From: Spirosoma foliorum | GTDB lineage: Bacteria > Bacteroidota > Bacteroidia > Cytophagales > Spirosomataceae | Direction of reading: 5' to 3' | Length of the DNA stretch: 64,000 bases | Assembly: GCF_014117325.1 (NCBI RefSeq) | Contig: NZ_CP059732.1 | Location: 3,361,001 to 3,425,000, forward strand | In this document: positions 8,947-18,320 of the stretch, in pieces | Layout of the letters: each line of letters begins with the position of its first letter | Numbering within the stretch: position 1 is the stretch's first letter | Made by a program: the position numbers and the translations under genes | The notes under the pieces: generated by a model | What the model was told of the DNA's origin: nothing | Seen by the model: the letters and a program-made list of their open reading frames with translations, nothing else | The model's database searches: none

Positions 8947-10099
8947 ATGCAGCCAACCGCAACAGCATCTTTAGAGACTATTCAGAAAGAAAAGAATTAC
9001 CTCATTCAGTTGGATGGGTTGCGGTTTCTTGCCGTAACCCTCGTTATGTTTGACCACTGGCTTGGCGAAGCCAATCCGTTCCCAATAGGTTATTTAGGGG
9101 TAAATCTTTTTTTTTGTACTAAGTGGGTTCCTCATTACCCGAATTCTCATTACCAGTAAGCAACACGACTCTCGACTTAATCGAGGTCACGGCCATTCGC
9201 TCAAAGCTTTTTATATCCGTCGGAGTTTGCGGATTTTCCCGATCTATTACCTCACAATTCTGGTTTTAGCAGCCATTAATTTTCAGGCTGTCCGAAAGAC
9301 GTTTTGGTGGCTCGTCACGTATTCCCCGAACATCTGGATTGTTAAGCATCAAACCTGGATGGGTGCTATTGACCACCTCTGGTCATTAGCCGTTGAAGAG
9401 CAGTTTTATATTTTTTTTCCATTCTTAGTTCTCTTTACTCCTGGCCGTTACCTGCTGCGTACTCTGTATGGGTTAATCGGGTTTGCCTTTCTATTGCGCA
9501 TCTATCTATTCGTTGTGCAAGCTCCCTGGATGGCGCAGTTTGTCCTGATGCCGACTTGTTTGGACGCTTTCGGTATGGGAGGAATTTTAGCCTATTTAAT
9601 GGTTAACCATCGAGATCGTTTCCTGAAATTGGTGACCAACAATTGGTTTCTGTTGCTAAGTTGCTTGCTCTACGCAGCAAACATATACCTGATGAAACTT
9701 TTGGTAGGGCCGCCTGATTACCTTACTCGAAACGTGGCTACCGACATCACCGACCGCTTTTTTACTTCCTTGTTTTGTATGTTTCTAATTGGCCGAGCCG
9801 TAGTTGGTTTTGATCAGCCTTTTAAATGGATTTTAGAGAATCCTGTCAGCAATTATTTAGGAAAAATTAGTTACGGTCTTTACTTATTTCACAATCTGGT
9901 ATTCAACTATTATCACACGCAACCTACCTACATAACAATGCGAATCTGGAATAAAGCGGTTTCTTTACTTCCAGCTCTAGACAGTATAACTGCGCTAAAA
10001 ATGGGTTATTTCTATGCATTAACGGTGTTAGTAGCTACCCTATCCTGGTACTTAATTGAAAAACCGATTAATGCCCTCAAAGACAGGTTCACGTATTGA
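8947..10099 (+). pseudogene. Acyltransferase family 3 gene frameshifted at a T9 tract
   Basis: Two reading frames together encode one acyltransferase-3 membrane protein of about 383 residues. The first frame starts at ATG 8947 with the conserved LDGLRFLAV and reads GVNLFF, then enters a run of nine T (9107-9115) and derails to a stop at 9157-9159. Removing one T restores FVLSGFLITRIL, exactly the motif in the intact paralog at 46563, and the frame then runs to 10099. The catalytic-type H42 in FDHW is present. If expressed, it would O-acylate a surface sugar at the inner membrane. The T9 could be a phase-variation or slippage site, a true lesion, or a sequencing error. Confidence 0.85.
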
Positions 10100-10160
10100 T
10101 TCTGTTTAACCACTCGCTAAGCTCCTTCCTCAATTAAACGGTTAGCCATCAACAATTTTA

Positions 10161-10168
10161 TATATTTG
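10161..10168 (+). promoter_or_regulatory. Possible -7 promoter element TATATTTG
   Basis: It matches the Bacteroidetes -7 consensus TAnnTTTG in the 176-bp gap before the GT2 at 10276. No clear TTTG lies 19-21 nt upstream, so the call rests on the -7 box and its position alone. Confidence 0.35.
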
Positions 10169-10275
10169 CAGTATTGATAGGAATACATAATCCGGTTGGT
10201 GCTGTGTGTTAATCCAACTTATTTTAAACCCGTTGACAAGCGTTAGGCGTGTTGTCAATCCCTAAAGTACACTGA

Positions 10276-11037
10276 ATGAGCCTCCTGCTGTCCATTGTAA
10301 TGCCGGCTTACAACGAAGAAGAAGTGATCGAAACTGTTGTTAAACAGTGGACCGATTTGTTGACCCGTCAATTCCCTACTGAAAATACCCGTCTGATTGT
10401 TGTTAACGACGGGTCACGTGACAAAACCGGGGAGATCCTCGACCAAATTAAAAGCCGTTATCCCAAATTGATGGTAGTGCATCAGGTCAATGGGGGGCAC
10501 GGCAATGCGGTTGTTAATGGGTATCGGCAGGCCGTTGCCCTAGACTCTGAATATGTGTTCCAGACCGACAGTGACGACCAATTTATTACCGATGACTTTG
10601 GTAAGTTATGGGCTCATCGTAACGAGTCACCATTTATTTTGGGTTACCGTGAAGAACGGTATGATGCTTCGGCCCGTTTGTTTATCACCCGAATTCTTCG
10701 CTGGAGCATTGCCTTCATTTATGGTACTTACATCATGGACAGCAATATTCCATTTCGGCTGATCCGAGGTACGTTCCTGAGAAAGCTGCTGGCACAACTA
10801 CCTGATCCAACGCCATTTGCACCTAATATTTTCCTGGCAGTGATGGCAAAGAAAGCCGGTTGCAATACGTTCGATATCCCCATCACACACAAAGAGCGCC
10901 AAACCGGTACTGTCTCGATTTTGAAGTGGAAACTGTTGAAAGTGTGCATTCAGAGCTTTAAAGAATTGGCGCAGTTCCGCTTCGAGTTAGGTGGCAAAGT
11001 GAAAGCGCTCAAAAAACCTGAACCAGTAACAGCATAG
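10276..11037 (+). CDS. Family 2 glycosyltransferase (soluble, DPM-like)
   Basis: 253 residues, a GT-A fold GT2 without membrane segments. IVMPAYNEEEVI (about residues 6-17) is the canonical N-terminus, VVNDGSRDKT binds the nucleotide, and QTDSDDQF near residue 95 supplies the metal-binding acidic residues. The C-terminal KERQTGTVSILKWK region resembles the Q/RxxRW-like end of DPM-type enzymes. It is probably inner-face, transferring a sugar from a nucleotide donor to a lipid or glycan acceptor. The UGM-like flavoprotein follows 76 nt downstream after a heptad hairpin. Confidence 0.85.
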   Translation: MSLLLSIVMPAYNEEEVIETVVKQWTDLLTRQFPTENTRLIVVNDGSRDKTGEILDQIKSRYPKLMVVHQVNGGHGNAVVNGYRQAVALDSEYVFQTDSDDQFITDDFGKLWAHRNESPFILGYREERYDASARLFITRILRWSIAFIYGTYIMDSNIPFRLIRGTFLRKLLAQLPDPTPFAPNIFLAVMAKKAGCNTFDIPITHKERQTGTVSILKWKLLKVCIQSFKELAQFRFELGGKVKALKKPEPVTA

Positions 11038-11040
11038 ATT

Positions 11041-11102
11041 GATATATGATATATGATGTATGATTCTTAGCTAAACAGCCCATACATCATATATCATATA
11101 TC
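11041..11102. repeat. Heptad-built intercistronic inverted repeat, 22-bp perfect arms
   Basis: Arms 11041-11062 and 11081-11102, loop 18 nt. The left arm is gatatat twice, then gatgtat, a clear period of 7. It starts 3 nt after the stop at 11037 and ends 11 nt before the ATG at 11114. Confidence 0.9.
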
Positions 11103-11113
11103 TGCATCAACTT

Positions 11114-12505
11114 ATGAACTATAAATATGTCATTATTGGCTCTGGCCCTACGGGTCTTGGAGCAGCCTATCGCCTGAAAGAGCTGGGTATTACCGACTTT
11201 ATCGTTTTAGAAAAAGAAAATCGAATTGGGGGACTATCCAAAAGTTTTGTAGACGAAAAAGGGTTCACCTGGGATGTTGGTGGACACGTACAATTTTCGC
11301 ACTACAAATACTTCGACGATTTGATGCTGAAAGCCTTAGGCTCAGACGGCTGGCTTAGTCATCAGCGCGAATCATGGGTCTGGATCGAAAATCGATTTGT
11401 GCCCTACCCTTTTCAGAATAACATTAAATACCTGACTCCAGAAACAATGTGGAAATGCCTTGAAGGTATTATCCACAACTACAAATTCCCTACTAATCAG
11501 AAGCCGACTAATTTTCGGGAGTGGATTCTGGCTACGTTTGGTTCTGGTCTGGCAGAAACGTTCATGTTTCCCTACAACTTTAAAGTGTGGGCTTACCCGC
11601 CCGAAGACATGAATGCCGTTTGGGTGGGCGAACGGGTAGCCGTTACTGACCTGCAACGGGTCACAAAAAACATCATCTTCGATCAGGACGATTTTTCGTG
11701 GGGTCCCAACAGCACATTTCAGTTCCCCAAACAAGGAGGCACCGGTGGTATTTGGGAGGCAGTTGGCGACCTTGTTGGTCGGGAGTATGTTAAGTTGAAT
11801 GCTACCGTCGAAAAGGTAATTGGGCCTGAGAAAAAGATAGTACTGGCCAGTGGCGAAGAAATTCACTATGAGCACCTGATGAGTACAATGCCACTCGATT
11901 TGTTCACACAACGGGTAGAAGGACTATCGCCAGAAGCAGTGCAAACGGCGCAGGGGCTCAAACATTCATCGACCAATGTAGTCGGCATTGGCTTAAAAGG
12001 AAAACCTAAAGAAAGCCTGAAAACTATGTGCTGGATGTATTTCCCGGAATACAACAGTCCTTATTATCGGGTTACGGTATTCTCGAACTACAGCCCAAAC
12101 AACGTTCCTGATATCAATGAACACTGGTCGTTAATGACCGAAACAAGTGAATCATCGGCCAAGCCCGTTAATCGGGAAACGTTGATTGATGATACGATCC
12201 GCGCTCTTATTGAAGACCAGTTGATTGAATCGGCCGATGATGTGATTTCGACCTTCCACATGGCATTCGATTATGGTTATCCAACGCCATCGGTTGAACG
12301 GGATGGTATTTTAAAAGCCGTCCTACCCCAACTCGAGCCGTTCGGAATCTACTCCCGAGGTCGTTTTGGTGCCTGGAAATACGAGGTCAGTAACCAGGAT
12401 CATTCGCTCATGCAAGGCGTTGAGTGGGCTAATCGTATAGCCGCAAACGTACCCGAAGTAACCATGCCCTTCCCCGAAACCGCGAATGCGATGTGGGGGA
12501 AATAA
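11114..12505 (+). CDS. FAD-dependent oxidoreductase, amine-oxidase / UDP-galactopyranose mutase-like
   Basis: 463 residues. The N-terminal Rossmann motif VIIGSGPTGLGAAYRL (about 6-21) plus LEKENRIGG gives the dinucleotide-binding and FAD-binding signature of the protoporphyrinogen oxidase / UDP-galactopyranose mutase superfamily. A WDVGGH motif follows at about residue 55 and a C-terminal FAD-contact motif near GRFGAWKYEVSNQDHS. UGM-like members isomerise or oxidise sugar nucleotides for surface glycans, and the position right after a GT2 fits. The exact substrate is undetermined; other members of this superfamily act on porphyrins or carotenoids, which the context makes less likely. Confidence 0.75.
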   Translation: MNYKYVIIGSGPTGLGAAYRLKELGITDFIVLEKENRIGGLSKSFVDEKGFTWDVGGHVQFSHYKYFDDLMLKALGSDGWLSHQRESWVWIENRFVPYPFQNNIKYLTPETMWKCLEGIIHNYKFPTNQKPTNFREWILATFGSGLAETFMFPYNFKVWAYPPEDMNAVWVGERVAVTDLQRVTKNIIFDQDDFSWGPNSTFQFPKQGGTGGIWEAVGDLVGREYVKLNATVEKVIGPEKKIVLASGEEIHYEHLMSTMPLDLFTQRVEGLSPEAVQTAQGLKHSSTNVVGIGLKGKPKESLKTMCWMYFPEYNSPYYRVTVFSNYSPNNVPDINEHWSLMTETSESSAKPVNRETLIDDTIRALIEDQLIESADDVISTFHMAFDYGYPTPSVERDGILKAVLPQLEPFGIYSRGRFGAWKYEVSNQDHSLMQGVEWANRIAANVPEVTMPFPETANAMWGK

Positions 12506-12507
12506 AA

Positions 12508-12608
12508 ATAGTTGTAAAGTTATATAGTTGTAAGGTTATATAGTTGGGTGATTCTTGAAGTTCACGTTACAACTATATAACCTTACAACTATATAACTTT
12601 ACAACTAT
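12508..12608. repeat. Longest intercistronic inverted repeat: 39-bp perfect arms with internal 16/8-nt periodicity
   Basis: Arms 12508-12546 and 12570-12608 pair without a mismatch around a 23-nt loop. Each arm is a quasi-tandem 16-mer (two 8-mers, atagttgt and aaagttat/aaggttat) repeated about 2.4 times. It begins 2 nt after the stop at 12505 and ends 11 nt before the ATG at 12620. Confidence 0.95.
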
Positions 12609-12619
12609 AAAACATTTAA

Positions 12620-15337
12620 ATGAAACGAACTCTCTGGATCGGTATCGGTGCGTTATTGCTGCTAGCGATTGGCTGGTGGGCCTACCGACAATTCTTCCCA
12701 GTGACTCGTACGGTTGGCTCACTGGTACCGCCAGGCGCGTTGATGATCTTATCCAGCGATCGCTTACAGGACACCGTTTCGGCGCAATCCTTGCGTACCG
12801 AAATGTCGTTAAGACAGATACCCGTTTTTGATGAAGCCCGTCAACGGCTGGATCGATTCCTGTATGCAACCGCCGACTCGGCCAAGGTATTGCAATTTGT
12901 TAAGGGCCGAACCATTCGCTACTCTCTCCACTCGGTTTCCAAAACGACACTTGAATTCGTTTTTTACATTCCGTTAAGCGATAAAGATCAGGCATTTCTG
13001 ACTCGAATTACCAACCCCGATCCACGACAGTACCGGGTATTGAATCATACATTTGCGGGCGAAAAAATTCTGGATTTTGTTTCCAGGATGAATGAACCGA
13101 TTGGATCCTTTATTCTGACAGATGGTTTTCTGGTCGGTAGCGTATCAGGAATCCTGATCGAGAACGTAGCCAAACGAATGCACCAATCGCTGAAACTAAC
13201 GAAGGATGAGACCGATTTTCGGGTTGATGATGATCATCTGGCTGTCGTTTCCGTTCGGCCCGATGTACTTCAATCGTTATTCAGTAATGTAGGATCACTG
13301 GTTCGGTTATTTCTGCCCGAAGAGTTAAATCTGCAATTTCGCCAATCAGCGTCCCGATCACACCTGATTGGATACGCCGTCGATAAAATTGGTGCTCGGA
13401 GCGATGTAGCTGCCCTATTTGCCGATCAAACTCCCCAGCGTATTCAACACGCGAACCTTATTCCGCAATCAACGGCTACGCTTTATCACATTAGTATCAG
13501 TGATGCTCCTCGTTTTGGTCGTTCGTTAAGCAAACTGCTGGGGTCAGCATCCAGCGATTTTCTACGGGATCGATTCGACCAGATTGAGCCTTCAACAAAG
13601 GCGCTTTATCAAACCTTAGGGAGTGACTTATTATTATGTCGGCTGGAATCACCTACTGGCTCTCTTCGGCAAGTTCTTGTTTTGACATCCCAGAATGGCA
13701 AACAATTGGCTTCTACTTATCAGCAGATAGCCTATCTGGCTGGTGCCAAAGCGCCTACGCTCCTTAAAGAATATTTAGGTCATAAACTCTTATTGCTGAA
13801 TGTGCCCGAACTGCCTGCGTCTCTGTTCAGCAGTTTATTCTCTGGCTTTTCGCAAAGTTGGATTACGCAGCATGGGTCTTCATTAATCGTCGCTAACAAT
13901 GAGGAAGCGATGCAGGATTACCTGCAGCAGGTTCAGCGAGGAGCAGTCTGGACAGCGGATGGTCGGCAAGCAGAATTGCTAAATACAACGTTGCGCCCAG
14001 CCAACTTTACAGCCTTCGTTCGGCTGAATCGGGCACAGACAACCGTACCCGCAACCTGGCCTCTGGCCTGGCAAAACCTGCTCGATCAGGTTGATCCAGC
14101 TACGGGTAGTACCTCGTTGTCGAATCTGGAAAACATGGCCTATCAAGCCAGTTATGGAAACGAGAACATTCAATCGACGGTCATTTTGGGCCGCACCACC
14201 CGCCGGGCCAGCCGGGCCGTTCTCAATAAATTATTACTCCAGAAAAGAACGGAATTCAATGCCCCTCTGATTGCAGCCCCTATTGTAACCGGCAACTTGA
14301 TCGATAGTTCAGCTCAGTTTTATGCGCAAAACAATGCCGGCCAATTTGTGCTGGTAACGCCAGAAGGCGACAAGATTGTACAGAACAATACCGATGGGCC
14401 TATTCGTAGTAATGCATTGGGAGTCGATTTTCTGAACAACGGTCGATTGCAGTACCTGTTCATGACTGATCGGACGCTTTATATTGCCGATCCAGTACGG
14501 ATTAGTAAACAAGTTGCTCTCCAGGCGATTCCTCTCCCTAAAGGTCTCGACCCGTCTTATTTGGCCAAGCCACGGGGAAGTCTACAGCGGAATCTGGTCG
14601 CTTTGGCTGCTCATGAAGACGGGCATATCTATGCCCTTGATCGGCAACGGCGAGCTTTTATTCGAATTATGACGGCTCCCCATAAAGGGCCATTACAACT
14701 TCCGTTTCAAGTGCTGGCCACACCCGCGGGCATGAATGTATTGGGAATACAGGCCGATGGCACCTTAAATTACTGGCGTGACAATGGCAGTGAATACCCA
14801 CATTTTCCTAGTCGGATTGAACGAACCAACGAAGAAGAGCCCGAAATTAAATTCATTGGGCCAGCCCTGTTACCGATAGGTCAATCCTTGATTCAGACAA
14901 TTGCTGATGAAGGGCAACTGCTTTCTATAAACTCCAATGGATTGGTTGCCAAGCGAACTCAGTTGTATAGACCGGTTCGGCGAGGATCATTCCGACTTTT
15001 CCCGGACGAAGATCAAACGAACTGGTTGCTCTTACGAACAACAGATACAGAAGTAACCATACTGAACCAGCAAGGACAACGCCTGTTCGATGTACGAGCT
15101 TTGCAATCGGGCCGTAACAATGTGCGCTACCATCGCCTGGGTGCAGGTATTGATCTGATCAGTGTTAAATCGGGAGGATTTACAACGCTGTATGACCTAA
15201 ACGGGCGGATTGTAGGCGAGCGGCCTATTCCTAGTGATTTTCCGGTAGCGCTTCAATTTGATGAGCGAACCAACGAATTATATATTTTGAGTGGCGCACA
15301 ACAAGCCGTTCTACTCTTTAGTATTCGACTTAGATAG
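12620..15337 (+). CDS. Large membrane-anchored exported protein of unknown function
   Basis: 905 residues. One N-terminal hydrophobic segment (about residues 5-23, IGIGALLLLAIGWWAYR) follows KR, giving a signal anchor, so the bulk is probably periplasmic. I do not recognise the family. The first 450 residues contain SLVPPGALMILSS-type and EYLGHKLLLLN-type stretches, like large conserved hypothetical proteins of Cytophagales. The last 300 residues have regularly spaced strands (for example GHIYALDRQRRAFIRI, TLYDLNGRIVGERP, ELYILSGAQQAVLLF) that suggest a beta-propeller. It lies between the glycan cassette and an AlgX-like protein, so envelope work is likely, but nothing catalytic is visible. 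Confidence 0.7.
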   Translation: MKRTLWIGIGALLLLAIGWWAYRQFFPVTRTVGSLVPPGALMILSSDRLQDTVSAQSLRTEMSLRQIPVFDEARQRLDRFLYATADSAKVLQFVKGRTIRYSLHSVSKTTLEFVFYIPLSDKDQAFLTRITNPDPRQYRVLNHTFAGEKILDFVSRMNEPIGSFILTDGFLVGSVSGILIENVAKRMHQSLKLTKDETDFRVDDDHLAVVSVRPDVLQSLFSNVGSLVRLFLPEELNLQFRQSASRSHLIGYAVDKIGARSDVAALFADQTPQRIQHANLIPQSTATLYHISISDAPRFGRSLSKLLGSASSDFLRDRFDQIEPSTKALYQTLGSDLLLCRLESPTGSLRQVLVLTSQNGKQLASTYQQIAYLAGAKAPTLLKEYLGHKLLLLNVPELPASLFSSLFSGFSQSWITQHGSSLIVANNEEAMQDYLQQVQRGAVWTADGRQAELLNTTLRPANFTAFVRLNRAQTTVPATWPLAWQNLLDQVDPATGSTSLSNLENMAYQASYGNENIQSTVILGRTTRRASRAVLNKLLLQKRTEFNAPLIAAPIVTGNLIDSSAQFYAQNNAGQFVLVTPEGDKIVQNNTDGPIRSNALGVDFLNNGRLQYLFMTDRTLYIADPVRISKQVALQAIPLPKGLDPSYLAKPRGSLQRNLVALAAHEDGHIYALDRQRRAFIRIMTAPHKGPLQLPFQVLATPAGMNVLGIQADGTLNYWRDNGSEYPHFPSRIERTNEEEPEIKFIGPALLPIGQSLIQTIADEGQLLSINSNGLVAKRTQLYRPVRRGSFRLFPDEDQTNWLLLRTTDTEVTILNQQGQRLFDVRALQSGRNNVRYHRLGAGIDLISVKSGGFTTLYDLNGRIVGERPIPSDFPVALQFDERTNELYILSGAQQAVLLFSIRLR

Positions 15338-15338
15338 C

Positions 15339-15406
15339 AAAGTTTTGGGCAACGAATAGCGTACAAAATCGATTGTTCCAAGCCACAAATCTTTGCCCAA
15401 AACCTT
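15339..15406. repeat. Intercistronic inverted repeat abutting the next start codon
   Basis: Arms 15339-15352 and 15393-15406 pair over 14 bp with one mismatch (aaagttttgggcaa against its complement). The right arm ends immediately before the ATG at 15407 and the left starts 1 nt after the stop at 15337. Arms here are less obviously heptad-built. Confidence 0.75.
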
Positions 15407-16408
15407 ATGCGTTTTTTTCGCTACACTATCTTACTATTTGCACTCGTCCTATGGGGAGGTGGCCTCTCGAGCACAATATCGCATTGGCTTTATGAAATTG
15501 GGTTCATTGCCGACGATTATCGATTTGGAGATTTATACCGTCTTTCGGCATTGCCACAATTTAAAATGGCCCAGCCCGACTGCGCTCCATCGCATCGATC
15601 AAGCGATACTGCATCGACCCAACTATACCTCATTGGCGACAGTTTTACGGAACCTCAGCGACTGAGTGAATCGGATTTTCAGGTGAGTCTTTTTCAGCGG
15701 GTTGCCTGGTACAACCAACAACGCATACAGCTCAATCCAGACAAACGGAATGTGTTGATCATTGAAACGGTTGAACGTCATTTTCGCGAACATCTGGCTA
15801 TTCCAATCATCGAATTTATTGTTGAAAAAGATACTACCCAACTAGGTCAAACCAAACCGTCGCTTCGCAAGCGGATTTCAGATGATCTTCACCGGACGGA
15901 TATAGAAGAACGCCTTGAATCGACCTTGTTTAGTCAGAACTGGGCTTTTTGGTTTAAAGAGCTTAAAGCGAGTCTAACACTCAACTGGTTCAATCGGACG
16001 AACTCAAAAGTGAGTTTATCGAAAGACAAGCAGAATCTGTTTCTTAAAATGGACACAGATACCACCCAGAAACTTCTTTCTTCGTTTTCGGAACTGAGCG
16101 ATCAGGAAGTGAACACACTTGTCGACAGTGTAAATGCGGTCGCTAGCCGCTATCGGCAGTTAGGGTTCGATGAGGTGTATTTGTCCATTATTCCGAACAA
16201 GGCCAGCATTCTGGAAACGAATCGCAGTGACTACAATCACCTGATTGAACGAGTACAGAACAACCCTAAATTGGTCGTCCCTTATATTGACACATACGAT
16301 TTGTTCAAACGCGCAACGCCATCGCCCTATCTGAAAAGCGATACTCACTGGAATTGCGAAGGCCGGGCTATATGGCTTGAACAGATTCGGCAAAAAGTTC
16401 GGATTTAG
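15407..16408 (+). CDS. AlgX/AlgJ-like SGNH-fold protein (putative polysaccharide O-acetyltransferase or esterase)
   Basis: 333 residues with an N-terminal hydrophobic segment (about 5-22) that should anchor or export it. LIGDSF near residue 78 is SGNH block I with the nucleophilic serine, and SDTHWNCEG near residue 310 is the block V Asp-x-x-His. This arrangement, with a long insert between, matches the AlgX/AlgJ/DHHW family that O-acetylates exopolysaccharide in the periplasm using an acyl group delivered by a membrane partner. The frameshifted acyltransferase at 8947 or the intact one at 46563 could be such a partner (inference). Confidence 0.75.
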   Translation: MRFFRYTILLFALVLWGGGLSSTISHWLYEIGFIADDYRFGDLYRLSALPQFKMAQPDCAPSHRSSDTASTQLYLIGDSFTEPQRLSESDFQVSLFQRVAWYNQQRIQLNPDKRNVLIIETVERHFREHLAIPIIEFIVEKDTTQLGQTKPSLRKRISDDLHRTDIEERLESTLFSQNWAFWFKELKASLTLNWFNRTNSKVSLSKDKQNLFLKMDTDTTQKLLSSFSELSDQEVNTLVDSVNAVASRYRQLGFDEVYLSIIPNKASILETNRSDYNHLIERVQNNPKLVVPYIDTYDLFKRATPSPYLKSDTHWNCEGRAIWLEQIRQKVRI

Positions 16409-16558
16409 CTCAAGTTTGTAACCAGATTTACCCACCTTACTGCCATTTACAAAGCCAACCCTACCACCTGTGGAGTTGACATATTAGATCTTTCCGCAGC
16501 TAGTAGCTTTGAGTTCCGATTCCATAACAACTATGGATTCACCCGAATTCGAAGCGAA

Positions 16559-17011
16559 ATGAACTCTATTGTCTCTGCAGTTATTGCAAGTCTGCTTTTC
16601 CAGCTGTCGCTAGGCTTTCATACAGCGCATGCGCAGCCCCCAAAGAAAAAGTCCTTGATAACACACCTTGTCGAAGAGGCTAATCAGCCTAATTTCCACT
16701 CTGAGGGCGATACATTTCTTTTAGTTAAAATCGGGAAAGTAGAATACACGGCCGAGCTTAAATCAGGCAAGATCATTAGTCAGCGAAAGACCCAGATTTC
16801 TGGGGGTGGAATCTGTGGTGACTATGCCGAGGTTAGTATAAACCTGTTGGATAAAGAGAAGCACAAGACTTCTCAGGGAGCAGGCCAAGTACTGAAACTA
16901 AGTAAGGGCAATTGGAAAATGATTGCCTTATCGGAAGGCGATTATGCCTGCGAAAAATTGAAAGGAATCTCAAAATCCGTAATGGCCTGTCTGAAAGTAG
17001 AGTGTTACTGA
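16559..17011 (+). CDS. Small exported protein of unknown function
   Basis: 150 residues. A hydrophobic N-terminus ending HAQP (about residue 26) is a good signal peptide. The mature part has two GD-containing stretches (GGGICGDYAEV, SEGDYACEKLKG) and four cysteines (C84, C126, C142 and C149, roughly), which could form disulfides in the periplasm. No family is recognised. The 150 bp upstream hold a TAGCTTTG box at 16504-16511 that could be a -7 element. The next gene begins 42 nt downstream. Confidence 0.65.
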   Translation: MNSIVSAVIASLLFQLSLGFHTAHAQPPKKKSLITHLVEEANQPNFHSEGDTFLLVKIGKVEYTAELKSGKIISQRKTQISGGGICGDYAEVSINLLDKEKHKTSQGAGQVLKLSKGNWKMIALSEGDYACEKLKGISKSVMACLKVECY

Positions 17012-17053
17012 ACTTACATCCATTCGCTGTTTAACTAACTGATCTGTCTTACC

Positions 17054-17818
17054 ATGAAATTTTTCATCATCGCTATTCTGTCTATTTTTCTCCTGGGTTA
17101 TCTGTTCGTTCAATGGGCAAACAAACCAGAAAATGTAGCTGCCCTACAGAGAAAAAGAGCCCTGGACGCAGCTCAAAAAATTGAGGATGAAAAGAAACAG
17201 GCTGCAATTGCCAAGGGGCAAGCTGTTTTTGAGAAAGAAATTGAAACTAAAAAAGGATCGATGAAACTGGTTATTGAGGAGAACTTCGCCCAAAATCGGT
17301 TCGAAAAACTCGATCTTAAAGACCAAAACACTTCTTATTTTCAATTCGAGAAAAATGAATTGCATTTTTCAGGCATTATTTACCCTCGCCAAAATCAACA
17401 GGATTATTTTATTCGCTCGAAAGATAGGTACGGAGATTTCATAGCCGAAATTCAGTTGGGCAACTGGGGTGGTGATGCTTACACAGGTATTTTCTGGGGC
17501 GCTAACGACAATGGCAATCAGAACCCAACCCACTATCAAGCCGCCTATGCAACGCCCAATACGCTATACGTTCAAACGGATGACAAAGAAGACTTCGGCC
17601 TTGGCGGTATGATTTCGAGTGAGAATAATCAACTTTTACGTGTAGAACGATTTGGCAAACACATAAAAGCGAGTGTTAATGGCAGAGTTCTGTTTAACAA
17701 AACCGTAGAATCGGCAGAAACCGGCAAGGTCGGTATTATCCTTGGGCACCGTGGTGGCATTCGAGCGAATAATCAATCAATGGATATTGGCATCAAGTAC
17801 TTTAAAGTCTGGAACTAA
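17054..17818 (+). CDS. Membrane-anchored concanavalin A-like (LamG/DUF1080-type) domain protein
   Basis: 254 residues. A TM segment at about 3-20 is followed by a charged, probably helical linker (about 28-70, rich in K, E and A) and a C-terminal beta-sandwich. In the sandwich, RYGDFIAEIQLGNWGGDAYTGIFWG, LLRVERFGKHIKASVNGRVL and GKVGIILGHRGG show the strand pattern of LamG / 3-keto-disaccharide hydrolase-type jelly rolls. It probably binds carbohydrate in the periplasm. No catalytic residues can be assigned. Confidence 0.65.
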   Translation: MKFFIIAILSIFLLGYLFVQWANKPENVAALQRKRALDAAQKIEDEKKQAAIAKGQAVFEKEIETKKGSMKLVIEENFAQNRFEKLDLKDQNTSYFQFEKNELHFSGIIYPRQNQQDYFIRSKDRYGDFIAEIQLGNWGGDAYTGIFWGANDNGNQNPTHYQAAYATPNTLYVQTDDKEDFGLGGMISSENNQLLRVERFGKHIKASVNGRVLFNKTVESAETGKVGIILGHRGGIRANNQSMDIGIKYFKVWN

Positions 17819-17893
17819 GTTTTCGTTAGGCGTCAATCTTAAATTGACCAAATATAGAATTTAAATATCAACACTTTAAATGACTTTAACTAC

Positions 17894-17926
17894 AAACCTA
17901 TAAGGTCTTAAAGACCTTATAGGTTT
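17894..17926. terminator. Bidirectional hairpin terminator between convergent genes
   Basis: Perfect 16-bp arms (17894-17909 and 17911-17926, centred on a 1-nt spacer) lie between the + gene ending at 17818 and the - gene ending at 17931. The stem is followed by a short T-rich stretch on the + strand (ttttaac) and preceded by one on the other side. Placement and symmetry suggest termination in both directions. Confidence 0.7.
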
Positions 17927-17930
17927 TAAC

Positions 17931-18320
17931 TTAGTTTGTTTCTGTACTCTTCAATGCCCAGCCAATAAGTACAGGCTGGAAGAATAAGCGGACAAAACGC
18001 TTTAGGTCGGTATCTAACCCAAACGCACTTCGCTCATTCGTATACTGCGAAATGTTGCCAGGAAAAACGGCCGTAAAAAACGTGGCCGCCACCTTCCCAA
18101 CAACCTCCTGATGCTTTTCGTCGGTTAGCACCAAACTACTACCCAGCGCAATCTCAGCTAAGCCCGAATAGACAACTGTATCGTCTTTTTGCAGTGGAAC
18201 CCAATCGGGAACCTGTGCTCTGAATGCTTTTCGGGCAAACGTCAAGTGGCTGATTCCCGCAAAAATTAACGCCCCACCCAGAAAAACTCTGGCTACTTTT
18301 TTCACATTTTTCTCGCTCAT
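17931..18320 (-). CDS. DoxX-like inner-membrane protein
   Basis: 129 residues from the ATG at 18320 (MSEKNVKKVARVFLG). A longer in-frame start at 18380 exists but adds a non-conserved, poorly hydrophobic leader. Four hydrophobic segments and motifs FAGISHLTFARKAFRAQVPDWVP and GLAEIALGSSLVL are typical of the DoxX/DoxD-like group often called MauE/DoxX family. Its function in heterotrophs is unclear; links to redox or quinone chemistry are reported for some members. It is divergent from the SDR gene at 18561. Confidence 0.75.
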   Translation of the reverse strand: MSEKNVKKVARVFLGGALIFAGISHLTFARKAFRAQVPDWVPLQKDDTVVYSGLAEIALGSSLVLTDEKHQEVVGKVAATFFTAVFPGNISQYTNERSAFGLDTDLKRFVRLFFQPVLIGWALKSTETN

